A stretch of 47,523 nt of DNA from positions 2,686,918-2,734,440 of the forward strand of contig FN649743.1 in the NCBI GenBank assembly GCA_000310025.1, in the 5' to 3' direction. The notes beneath the pieces were generated by a model. It worked only from the letters and a program-made list of their open reading frames with translations, did no database searches and was not told where the DNA came from. Source of the DNA: Ectocarpus siliculosus (lineage: Eukaryota; Sar; Phaeophyceae; Ectocarpales; Ectocarpaceae). The position numbers were made by a program, and so were the translations under genes. Below, in pieces: positions 21,683-32,600 of the stretch; within the stretch, counting starts at the first letter, position 1, and the number at the start of each line of letters is the position of its first letter.

Positions 21683-23389
21683 TCCCGCGGAGAGTCAGGG
21701 AGTCAGGGACGGGTGAATCGAACGGCCGTCTTAGAGCGTCCGCTGCCATCCGATAGTTCGTGTACTACAAATGAGAGCGTTCGTCGTGGTTTCAGCTTTA
21801 ATAAAAAACGAGGAACTGCCGGAGTCTGTTTCCAGTACGACCCCTTATACTGCTGGTACTCGACAGTCACCCGTATAATAGTATGTATGTATGTATGTAT
21901 GCATATGTCGTGTTTACAGTCTGCCGATAGATCGTCCCGCCGTTCCATCTCATCAGTGTTGGATGTTGGTCGGGCACAAGGGTTCGATGCAATACGCCCA
22001 TCGTATCGAGAAAAAAACACAAATACCGATATTTTGTTCGATATCCCGAAAATGGGTCGATACGTACCGAGTATCGATACTCGATATCGATACGGCTGTT
22101 TTGAAGGCCTCAGGTTACAAGAAGAGCGAGCGTTACGCAACTACACGTACCCTGGCACACCCAAACCCTTATCTGAAGTATACAGCAGTGCGCAAGACGT
22201 GCGCGCATGGTCTGGCGGCATGGAAGTAGTGGTGTTTGCCAGATGCCAGGTGTGTGCAGTTGAACACCACGAGCACAACAACAACAGCGGGCACACGTTG
22301 TGATGTGATGTTGCGCATACAAAACTGCATCGTGCAAGAGGCAGGTTGGTTGTGTATAGCTATGTCCACCAGATATATTTTACATTTTACAGTCAGTGTG
22401 CATGTGTGTATAGTGTATACACGTGTATACACGTACGCACTGTAACACCGCCGTACGGTTTCGATCGAATCAGTGCAAGCTCGGCTGCGAGCAGGAAGGA
22501 TTTCATGACAAAAAAACGCGGAAAAAACTCGAACACTTGGTTTTATATTATCTTACTATACCTTCAAATGCATGCAAAATTCTACCCACCAGTTGTGGGT
22601 GCCCAACAATCAGCAATGCACCTCGAGCGAGTATCAACATCTCATAACGCATTGCGATACCAACAGTTTTTCTGAACTTATCATGTGGCTTGCACCGCTG
22701 TTGTCAGTCACATATTTCCGACAAGAGAGGAGGGAACCGCGGGTGGTTGAATTAACCACTTTGCTGACAGACAGCTACGTAGCCAGACGCAGCTCCATGC
22801 ACTCACTCTCTGACTACCTACTTTCAGCACGGGCCACACCAAGTACTGGCGAAAACGGGTGCGCCCGATGCGAACATAGATAGCCACAGTCGATTTTCAG
22901 TACAACACGTCGCTCGCGACCGCATGCCGCCATTTGATTGGCCGCCGCCCACCGCCACCCAACCCCGCGACCTGCTTACAACTACGGCGGCCGAGTGCAC
23001 CACCAGATCATGTCGCTATTTATACTCAAGCCCGGCGGATACTCTACTTTCGATTCTTGTTTCCCTGCACCCGAACAAGGCCGGGCTGCTGCTAAAATGC
23101 TATGACTCCACTCACGTGGCGATGCTATTTCCGGCGTGATGCCGTGTGTCCTAAATACCTATCCCAACGCCCGCTGGGGCAGCAGGAGAAGCGATGCGCA
23201 GTTGACCGACGTCGAAAACGCGGAGAAAAATGTTTCTTTCTTGCGGCGCAACCGGTGTTCATGAACAATAATAGTAGGTGACGTCATCCGTCTGGAAGTG
23301 CCACCGGCAGGGTCAGCCTGTGAGCGACATCATGTCAAGAGGACAACAAGCGGCATACCCTCAGCAGTGGCGTGCGAAAACAGCGGCAG
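21683..23389. other. Intergenic DNA with simple repeats and palindromes
   Basis: It holds a GTAT tetranucleotide run (about 21882-21901), a cluster of ATCGAT/CGATAT palindromes near 22020-22100, and alternating GTATAC/CACGTG-type purine-pyrimidine runs near 22400-22440. No gene recognised. Confidence 0.4.
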
Positions 23390-23960
23390 TTGAAACGTGC
23401 CACTACTCGTGATTTATCGCCCATTCAACCAGGGCGGGATACTTTCTCTCCATGCTGCGCAATGCTGCGTGCAAGAGGTTGCTTGACGACGCAAGTTCGC
23501 GGCACGTAGAGGTGACAACAACAACACCACGACCAGCAGCGTCTCCTCGGCTTCTGTGCCCGCTGCCGATGCTTCTTCTGCCGTAGCCACTGCTGCTGCT
23601 GCTGCTGCCGCCGTCACTCCACAGCGTTCTGCGGCACGTGCCACATCTTGCGGCTCCGACATATGACGCATGCACGGATGGTCGCCACATCACCACAATA
23701 TCAATCGAGCGATCTCGTTCCGTATCATTTTCCGCGAACGTTCTTTCTACTGCTGGCAACTTATTGCACAGGCACACGCAGCGAGATATTTGCCACTGAA
23801 ACATCGGGCTCCACCTACCTGTGCTCAGCTCGGCGGGTGCCTCGCGCAACCTTCCACCGCCTGGTCGTCCAGCGACACGAGTCAAGCTCCAGCCACACCA
23901 GATCCAGCACTTCGCAGAAGAAACCGTTTGCGGCGGTAGCACCCCCTCCTGGGGCGTAGC
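23390..23960. repeat. Dispersed repeat family, copy 2
   Basis: It shares GTCTCCTCGGCTTCTGTGCC, CCCGCTGCCGATGCTTCTTC, the GCTGCT run, CATTTTCCGCGAACG and TCGTCCAGCGACACGAGTCA with the copies at about 8170-9150 and 41390-42010. There is no open frame with a known domain. Confidence 0.5.
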
Positions 23961-24810
23961 CAAGAGAGGAGGGTCAACAGCAAAGCGACCTGTTGAAGTG
24001 GGAAGGTGGGTGGGGGTTGGCTAGTTGAGGTACAGGTGGACAGGCCGTCTCGGACGTCAAGGCCGTGGCAGCAGGGGTCCTGTAGACCATGTTACACCCC
24101 GACTCACGTGTTGGAGTCCTGAACGTCTCGCAAGAGCGCAATATCCGTCTCCGGGACTGCTGAGTCTATGTACTATTGTACTCAAGTATGTATTAGCATA
24201 GGCTACAATCGACGTGGGGACAACACCTTTGGTCCTCATTCAGGACGACAGTTTTTTTCTCCCCATTCTTCACCTCATACTTTATGCTAGCTTGCGAGGG
24301 ATGGCATGCCTGTCTCCACCTTTGTACTCGGCAAGGGAGGACAGGGGTACGTGGGGAGCGCTTAATCTAGTGTGGGTGCTATGTAGACGGGCGGAGGAGT
24401 ACAAGGGCAGTGAGTGACAGGTTAGGATTGCGGGACGATGCGGCAGGTGTCCTGTACATACAGCAGGTGCGCCGCGTCGATTTTGTGCTGCGGTGGAAAG
24501 CGCCGTCCGAGGGGCAAACGCGAAGCGCGGAAGCACCTCAATCCCCGATAAAAGGAGACACCGGGCACAAGAGCTTGGTCGTCGAGGTCCGTTGAAGCAA
24601 GTGCAAGACCTCCTTTGGTATCCCGTCTACGACGCTCCTGCCCGGTATCCCGGTATACAGACATAGCCCAATCAAATTTCCCCGCCCAACGCTGCTGCTG
24701 TCTTTACTGCTGTATGCTTGTTGATGCATACAGGGCAAAGGGGGTACTGTACACGAAAAATAGTTTGTCCTCGACACACGCTCCATTTTTGTCATTGTGG
24801 GCCAGCCGAG
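23961..24810. other. Spacer, nothing recognised
   Basis: Only short frames, none with domains or a splice chain. Confidence 0.35.
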
Positions 24811-24893
24811 GGGGGGGGGTGTACTCATAGTCGTGCATGCCGTAGTCCTTAGACCATTGACTCTACAAGCCGGGAAGGAGCACGCCGGGTGAG
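24811..24893 (-). repeat. Dispersed repeat, inverted copy 2
   Basis: This is the reverse complement of the block at 484-585. It begins at a G run, then GTGTACTCATAGTCGTGCAT, then GCCGTAGTCCTTAGACCATT, then GGAGCACGCCGGGTGAG. Both copies abut a homopolymer, which may be part of the element's end. Confidence 0.6.
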
Positions 24894-24960
24894 TGCAATG
24901 CATTGTTGTGTACGAAATCGTATCCCCATTTGTGTGGGGTTCCCCTGCAATTTCAGGTGG

Positions 24961-25063
24961 AGGTTCTCGAATGCAGCGTCCCCCCAACGTTGGTGGGGGT
25001 GAGGTTCCCTAATGCAGAGGTTCCCCTTGCCCTGCTGTTCTGGGAAAAGGTTTCGTAATGCAG
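24961..25063. repeat. Three short direct repeats, AGGTTxxxxAATGCAG
   Basis: AGGTTCTCGAATGCAG (24961), AGGTTCCCTAATGCAG (25002) and AGGTTTCGTAATGCAG (25048) are spaced 41 and 46 bp apart. A related GGGTTCCCAAATGCAG occurs at about 26798 in the first intron of gene 2. These could be protein-binding sites or remnants of a minisatellite. Confidence 0.55.
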
Positions 25064-25559
25064 AGATTCCCACACGCGAATCCCGTGACCCTACTATGTA
25101 CCGCATCTGCACTCCACTACTGTACTTTTTCAACAGCAGCCCCGCCCTGCGCGTACTTCGATCTAACTTAAGATGCACTTACTAGGTGGTACTCGAAAAG
25201 GTGGCAGGTACTGTATGTACACTATTATTATTGGGAGACTGCCGTGCGATCAGCCCGCCAAGCAAACGAACCTGTTGATCTCTACCCGTTGGGGGTCAGA
25301 TTTTTCGTTTGTATTTTTTCCCGTCCGCTGTTTGTTCGTTGTCTGAAATTACATGTATTTGGGACGGCAATTGTTATTGTTTGGCCCTTGGGACGTTTAA
25401 AGGAAACTTGGATGCTGGGTGAGAGGGGGAAGCGACCGGTGTCGTGCTCTCCTTTGTTGTCAAGGAATTTACTACCCGTGTTCGTAAGAAAAAAACACTG
25501 CTGTTCAGAGATACCAACTTACCAACCGCTGCCTTGCCTAACGAGCACGCCACGCTACA
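25064..25559. other. Spacer, nothing recognised
   Basis: No domain, splice chain or repeat was matched here. Confidence 0.35.
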
Positions 25560-25735
25560 CTCTGCAGTAACGAACTCTCAAGAGCAGCCAGCGTAGACGG
25601 CTCGAACGTGAATACCGTCCCGATGCCTTAAGTCCCATCGTGCCGTGGGCTGGTCCATGCTGTCGGTTTCGTCCGGAAGACTGAGCTCGTCGTTCTGGCC
25701 GCGGGATGTGTCTGCGAAGAAAGCGGGCACCTCCC
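25560..25735 (-). pseudogene. Remnant copy of the transposon-linked 3' exon
   Basis: On the minus strand a TTCGCAG acceptor precedes DTSRGQNDELSLPDETDSM. This aligns with the start of the exon at 43101-43604 (DTARGQVDELSIVDEDDSM, also after a TTTGCAG acceptor), and the similarity continues to CAAGAGCAGC near 25577. The frame then stops, so the exon is truncated. The upstream part runs into the corrupted sequence by the gap. Confidence 0.5.
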
Positions 25736-25943
25736 CCCCCCCCCCCCCCCCCCCCCGGGGGTTTCCGGTTTTTTGCTTTTGGCCCCCCCCCCCCCCCCGG
25801 GTGGGGGGGGATCTCTTGGGGGGGCCCCCCCCCCGGGCCGCCTTTTGGTTTCCCCCCCCCCCCGGTTTTGGGGCCCGGTTCGTCCCTGTGGCCCGGGGGG
25901 GCCCCCCCCGGGGGGGGTTTTTTCCCTTTCCCCCCGTTGTCCC
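25733..25943. other. Corrupted basecalls: degraded duplicate of 26060-26265
   Basis: This stretch is homopolymer-smeared but aligns step by step with sequence on the other side of the gap. GGTTCGTCCCTGTGGCC matches CGTTCGTACCTGTAGCC, CTTTTGGTTT matches CTTCTGATCT, and TTTTTTCCCTTTCCCCCCGT matches TTTTAGTCCTTTCCCCCACG. It is best read as the low-quality end of a read covering the same locus, not as real genomic sequence. Confidence 0.8.
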
Positions 25944-26043
25944 NNNNNNNNNNNNNNNNNNNNNNNNNNNNNNNNNNNNNNNNNNNNNNNNNNNNNNNNN
26001 NNNNNNNNNNNNNNNNNNNNNNNNNNNNNNNNNNNNNNNNNNN
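25944..26043. other. Assembly gap of 100 N
   Basis: Exactly 100 N, a conventional size for a gap of unknown length. Given the duplicated flank, the contigs probably overlap and the gap is not real. Confidence 0.95.
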
Positions 26044-26564
26044 GTTTTCCCCCCCCCCCCCCGCCCCCCTCCGCGCGTTCCAGTATTTTGCATTAAGTCC
26101 CCCGCCCCCACCTCGAATGGGTGAAAATCTCTAGGGGTCGCCCACCCACGTGCCTGCCTTCTGATCTCGCAACCGCCGCGTCTTGGGGCTCCGTTCGTAC
26201 CTGTAGCCGCGGTGGTACACCCCACGGGCGGGTTTTAGTCCTTTCCCCCACGTTGCAACTAATGTCAAGTTGCTATAGTTTGAAAGTTTCGAGGCTGCAG
26301 TTTGTTGTACCGAATTCTTTGGTGCGGGCGCCTGCTGTAGTTGTAGGTTTAGTTCCAAAGATGCGCCAGGTAGGGGTTAGTCTCCTGACCTTCCTTGGAT
26401 CGACCGAGTGCATGTGATTATGCCTGGGTTCGCTGTACCCAACCTGTTTTAAGTTTGCAATAAAAAGAACATTTGATGACGAAGAACCGAAGCGGGTCGT
26501 ACGCCTGAGGTACATCGCATAGCATCTCCATTTTACCTTTGCGTCTTTCGTCTTTGGACAGGCC

Positions 26565-26652
26565 ATGAAGCCGCGATGGGAGCTGGGCGCGCTTCTCACC
26601 GTCCCTTGCTTCAGCGGCGCGCAGGGAGTCACTACTTATTATTCGTCGTCCG
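26565..26652 (+). other. Gene 2 exon 1: signal peptide
   Basis: The acceptor TTTGGACAG precedes GCCATG, as in gene 1. The exon encodes MKPRWELGALLTVPCF and SGAQGV, ends TCCG|GTAAGC in phase 1, and has an in-frame stop upstream of the acceptor, which supports this ATG as the start. Blocks of intron 1 (CCTCATTTTGCG-type and GGAGGCTxxxCTCCAAACC-type) are shared with gene 1. Confidence 0.8.
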
Positions 26653-29600
26653 GTAAGCGCTTGGTGCTACAAATGGGACTACCCCTGTGGGGGCCTCTCA
26701 TTTTGCGCTAAGCGCTAAGCTCGCGGAGGCTGCTCCAAACCGGGCTATCTTCGAATTTCGGCCAGGCCTATCCGGTTCTGGTTCTTATTCCTGCAAGGGG
26801 TTCCCAAATGCAGGTTGTCACTCTCCGGTGCCCGTGTTCGGCACTGGATGAGGCAAAAACAACGTACCATTCATATTTCGCCTAACCAAGTGATTTGCCA
26901 AGAAGTTCATCTCTCCGCGCCTAGCCCAACTTGCAGTAACGAATCGTCAAGGGCGGCGACCGTACACGCTTGGATGCGAGACCCGTGCCGTATTGCCACC
27001 GTGCATCTAGTCGTCCGCATCCATTTCTATCGTCTTCTTCTAGAAGGCCAAGTTCATCGCTCAAGCTCCCCGCGCGATTCCTGCATAGAGAACCACCAAG
27101 GGGCGTTTTCAAAAGTCAAAATGCCGTTACTGATTAGATATCAATCGACATGAAGTAATTAATGAATCCAACGACAACAACACATCCGGGAGAGGTATGA
27201 TTCCGATGAGAGCCAAACTTGACGATCCGTTTCATCGCCAAAGTTGCCGTCCTCCATGCCCTCCCCGCTGCAGTCCGCCACGCCTCACGGCGGTTAGGTC
27301 TGTCTCCCCGCCCAAAACACGCTGCGGGTCATACTATTGTAATAACCCCACTGGTAAATCTTGATCACGGAAGGTTCATCCCCCCCCGATCATGACCCCC
27401 GCCAGATTCGTGTGTTGGTCACCACAACTCTTTGGGACTCCATCACCCTGACCCTAGCAGTTCAGCCGAGCCTGTTGTGCGCCTAATTTGAGGGTCTTTG
27501 CTCAAGCTAGCTCTCTGGGACTTGGCATCGAATATTAGGAACCGCCAGAACGATACAGTGGGGTGCACACCACCAGTTGGCGTTTGTGTGGTCCACGGTA
27601 ACGTGTGCGCAAGATGGAGAAGTATGCCACAAACGCGATTTGGAGCATAGGATACGGTAGTCGGCAAAAAAATGACCTGCGTAGGAGGAGTGCGAGCAGA
27701 GGGAAAGGTCGCCGGCGAAGCTCGGGGTCCCAAGATAAATACATCCATGAACGAAAACGAGTGCCAAGAACGGTGTTGTTGCTCCATGTCCACTTGTAGG
27801 AGCAGTGCTTCGCGTCCAGAGGGGTCCTTTCTCAACGTTGGAGTGACCAAGGCAAGAGCAACCAAGTACATATAGCTTATTATCAGACCTCATCGCCTGT
27901 CCGACAAACCCCTCTCCCCGATGCCCTCTTCGACCTCAACGGCTGTACAGGTTGCACATCTTCGTTCATCGGTGATGGGTGGTGCGACTCATGTAAGTGG
28001 TAATTCTTGATGTTTCGGTACTGTCGTGAGGTGGGCAGACGGTGTTTGGTTTGGTGGCTTTTTTTTCCTGGCATGGTTCAACAGCGTTCGGCGGATGTAC
28101 AGAAATGCGCTTGACCATTGGTACGTCCGATTGGCCCAACGCCGTTGTGTCGAGCTATATGTTGAGCATGGTCGGTGCTGATGCCGTTCCACGGGGAACA
28201 GACGGTACTGGGAGCCACTTCAACCCCTAGACAGGAAATTTGGCCAAGGATCTGTTGAAACAGTTCGTCACTTCTGAACGAGTCTCGCTGCGTGGGCGGG
28301 TATGTATGTGTGGCGATGTCACTTCCTACTAGGAATTGGGCTTTGAAAGTTTGCTGAGTATGCCGGATGCGCTTCAGTAGTCCATACCGTAATGTGAGCA
28401 CACGAGAAAGGCATCTCCTATACGGAAGCATTGAACAACACTGTCAATTCTCGCGATGTTTCCACGTGCGGTGCCGTATATAAACCTGCAAAAGCGGAAG
28501 CTTAGACGCCCGTAGCAACCAAATGCCACCAAGGTCAAGGCTGAGCAACTGGAGACGGGTTGTCCCATCAAGTCCCAATCCTCTCTGGGATAGGACCCTC
28601 TCACCGCTCCTTGCTACACCTGCACCCCAATTGGCAACGTCGATTCAGCAATTGTGGCAACCCGTGTTGATGGAGACGCCTGCTCCTTTAGAATACATAG
28701 AAGTTCACATATTGTTCGGTTGAGGCGAACGCCGATGCTGGGTGCGTCTTAGCATGACGGGAACCCAGTGCGGGTTCCGTCAAGAGAAACAACACCCCTT
28801 CATTTTGAGACCCTGAGTCGTATGGTTGTTCCGTTCTTGCTTTGCATTTTCGCAGCGAACAACAATTCCGACTGCGACTACGACGGCGGGGACTGTGAGT
28901 AAACGACTAGCGAGAGCTGGACCGGCCTTGAGCATGGTCTGAACGAGACTCTTCTCGAAGAGCAAGCACCCCACCTTCGTTGTCATACCGTCATGATAGA
29001 TCGCCTGTTGCGAACATGGTTGAGTATTCTGCTGGATGCCCTTGTGAATTTCGCGTCGCGTAGTATCGGTTCAATATGTGTCTATTGAATCCTCAAGTCC
29101 CAACTCCAACGTTTTCTCAAATTTCAGTCGCGTAGCCAAGATGACCGACGCATGATGGGATGGTTCAACCATACGAGTTCTTCTGCGGCCGACCCCCCTT
29201 GCTTTTATTGAGTTGCCTCTTGAATCTTTTGCGAAATCGATGTCGGATGTCTACATCCTGTTGTGGTGGTGATCCCAGGACCTAATAGCTTTTCTGAGCA
29301 TCGGTGGTTGGTCATGTGTCCCCCCGTGTTGCTTCCCGTCTTCAAAACATCCTTTCAGAACTAATTCCGTCGCGTGCTGTCACCGGCCATCTTGTTCTCC
29401 GCGATGCTGCTAACCCTCAAGGCTGCTCATGCGACTGCCTCGACGACACCTTCGATTGCGGTGTTGTCGGCTTCACCTGCATCGATCCCACATCGTCCTG
29501 CTACTGTGAGCCGAAGTACTGATATCTGAAATAGTATGCAGCGGCAGCTGTGTGTTCGACCCACGCACTGCTGTCGTCGTGCATCATGTGTGTCGAGACC

Positions 29601-32600
29601 CTTGTATACTACATCGACCGATGTCAGATAGATGTGAGGTAGCCATTTGTCGACCGAGATATTGCTTCAACCAGTCGACCCGGACATGGAGGCGGGCATT
29701 TGATGGCGTTGGTGTACCTCGGGGTGGAAAGTCTCGACATTCTCGGTGACACTGTTCCACCCACGCTGACGCAGGTCTGGTCGGAAACTAACCCTATTTT
29801 CCGAGTATTGCCACCATGTTTCCCTCTCGCACGGCCAAGGCGGCCTCTACCGTGGTCACAAGAGCATTGGGCTCGACTCAGAAGTGGTGGTGTTCCTTTG
29901 GTTGTGAAAGGAATTTGGATGCAGAGCCCTGGGAATTGAACTGTATGGAGCACCTGAACGAAGACTATTGGCAGATGAAGACATGGGCAGCACTTCGAAG
30001 CATGTCCGTCTACCGTAGAACGGTAGAGTCTGCGACCACTCATCACCATCCCCGTCCCCCGGCTTTTTCGTTTGTCAATCGATACGGCGTGCGCGGCCGG
30101 AAAAACCGGGTTCGACGATGACACACCTACCTGCTGTCAGATCACCACTACTACGACGACGACTACTATGACGACGACGACGACATCTTCTTGGATGACG
30201 ACGACTCTGTGCCAACCTACTACTACTTGGATGACGACGACGGGAGCACCAGTAAGGGCGTTGTGGATGTGATCGCGCTCTCAGATGTTGAATCCGTGCC
30301 TTCCTGCATGCTTCTGCGTCTTGATGTCAAATCCACACCATCTAGGCCAGGGGTGAACGATGTCTTTTGTTGTAGCCACTCTCCACTTTTTTCAGTTTGG
30401 GTCGGCCGAGGGAGTGCGATAGGTTTTTTGTGTTTTTAGGTAACAGTTAGACATGTCTTGGTTTGCATAGGATATAGTGTGCAGATTCAAAATTGTATAT
30501 ACCTCTGAGTGGCATGCATATGCAGTAAAGACCGTACATGCTTGGACAGATACACTAAAAAAACACGGCGTTCTGCCGCACTGGCAACACCACAACGAGC
30601 GGTCACGCAGAATCGAAACCCCAGCGGGACGACGACCAACCGGAGGTGCATACTGGTAGTTACAGGATTGATTATGGTCAAGTCTGCTATAAACTACTCA
30701 TCGCATGTAAAATTTATCCGTTGTCTAAAGTTCATAGAGTACCGAACGGAAGGTAGGTGTGATCTGCGACGGCGACGATCTTCCCATCTGCACACGCTCG
30801 ACTTGCGACAGGCGCTGGCCGCATGTGTCCAACGCAAGAGCCAGACAAGTACACACAATCTAGTATGCCTCAACGCCTGTCTGACAAACAAACCCTGTTC
30901 CCGGATGCCCTCCTCGGCCTCAACGGTTGTGCAGGTTGCACAACTTCGTATATCAGTGACGGATTGTGCGACTCATGTAAGCGGCCGTTCTCGATTTGTT
31001 AGCTAGTGCTGATGCTGTCAGATGATCGGTGATGATGTCGTTCCACGGTACTGGGAGCCACTTGAACTTCTAGGCTGGGAATTCGCTAGAATGAGAATCT
31101 GGTCAAGGGGCCGCTGAAACAGTTGCTATGTCGTTTGTTTCACTTCGCCTCGGGATGGATATGCGGGGCGAGTTCGGATCGTCCTTGGCATTGCGTTTGA
31201 AATGTTTGCTGAGTATGCCGGATCTGCTTCACTAGCCCATGCCGTAAGGTGAGCACACGAGAAAGACATCCCCTGTAGGTAAAGCATTGAAAAACGCCAC
31301 CGCGGAGATTACGGCCTGCAACTAACTGTCAATTCTCGCGATGTTCCCACGAACGGTGCCGTATATACACCTTGAAACCCTGAAGGCAAGCTATGACACA
31401 ATGAATGGCATGGTTGTCGCGTTCTTGCTTTGCATTTTCGCAGCGAACAACAATTCCGACTGCGACTACGACGGCGGCGACTGTGAGTGACCGACTGGCA
31501 GGAGCTGGACCGGCCCTGAGCATGGTCTGAACAAGATGCTTCTCGAAGAGCGAGCACCCCACCTTCGTCGTCCTATCGTGCTGTTAGATCGCCTGTTGCG
31601 AACATGGTTGAGCATTCTGCTGGATGCCGTTGTCAGTGTCGCGTCGCGCAGTACCAAATTCAACACGTGTGTATGGGATCCTCAAGTACCCACTCCAACG
31701 TTTCTCAAATTTCAGTCGCGTACATAGTCAAGATGAACGGCGCCATACTTGGTTTAACCATACGAGTTCTTCTGCGGCGGACCCCCCTTGCTTTCATTGA
31801 ATTGCCTCCTCAATCTGTTGTGATCGCGATCCCAGGACCTAATAGCCAGTCCTGCGCATCAGCGGTTGATCGTCTTCCTCCACGTGTTGCTTTCCATGTT
31901 CAAAACATCCATCCAGAACTAATTTCGTCACGTGCTGTCACGGGCTATCTTGTTCTCCGCGGTGCTACCAAACCTCAAGGCTGCTCATGCGACTGCCTCG
32001 ACGACACCTACGAGTGTGGTGTTTTCGGCTTCACCTGCATCGATCCCACATCGTCCTGCTACTGTGAGCCGAAGTACTGATATCTGAAATAGTATGCAGC
32101 GGCAGCTGTGTGTTCGGCCCACGCACTGTCGTCGTGCATCATGTGTGTCGAGACCCTTGTGTACTAAATTGACCGATGTCAGATAGATGTGAGGTAGCCA
32201 TGTGTCGACCGAGATATTGCTTCAACCAGTCGACCCGGACATGGAGGCGGGCATTTGATGGCGTTGGTGTACCTCGGGGTGGAAAGTCTCGACATTCTCG
32301 GTGACACTGTTCCACCCACGCTGACGCAGGTCTGGTCGGAAACTAACCCTATTTTCCGAGTATTGCCACCATGTTTCCCTCTCGCACGGCCAAGGCGGCC
32401 TCTACCGTGGTCACAAGAGCATTGGGCTCGACTCAGAAGTGGTGGTGTTCCTTTGGTTGTGAAAGGAATTTGGATGCAGAGCCTAGGAAATTGAACTGTA
32501 TGGAGCACCTGAACGAAGAATATTGGCAGATGAAGACATGGGCAGCACTTCGAAGCATGTCCGTCTACCGTAGAACGGTAGAGTCTGCGACCACTCCTCA

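Noticed and set aside
25645-26124. Proline- and glycine-rich proteins across the gap
   Set aside because: They are translations of homopolymer basecalling noise and N bases.
29816-30121. Plus-strand frame starting MFPSRTAKAASTVV, present in three units
   Set aside because: It is intron sequence of gene 2. The third copy is frameshifted, and no splice sites of matching phase were found.
29624-30124. Minus-strand frame of 166 codons, repeated at 32179-32601 and in part near 34720-35070
   Set aside because: It lies in the C-D intron of gene 2 and is repeated only because the unit is duplicated. The frame is broken in the third copy and shows no domain.
30072-30272. Thr-rich protein read over exon D of gene 2
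   Set aside because: Its phase does not match exon C upstream, so the acidic frame is preferred.
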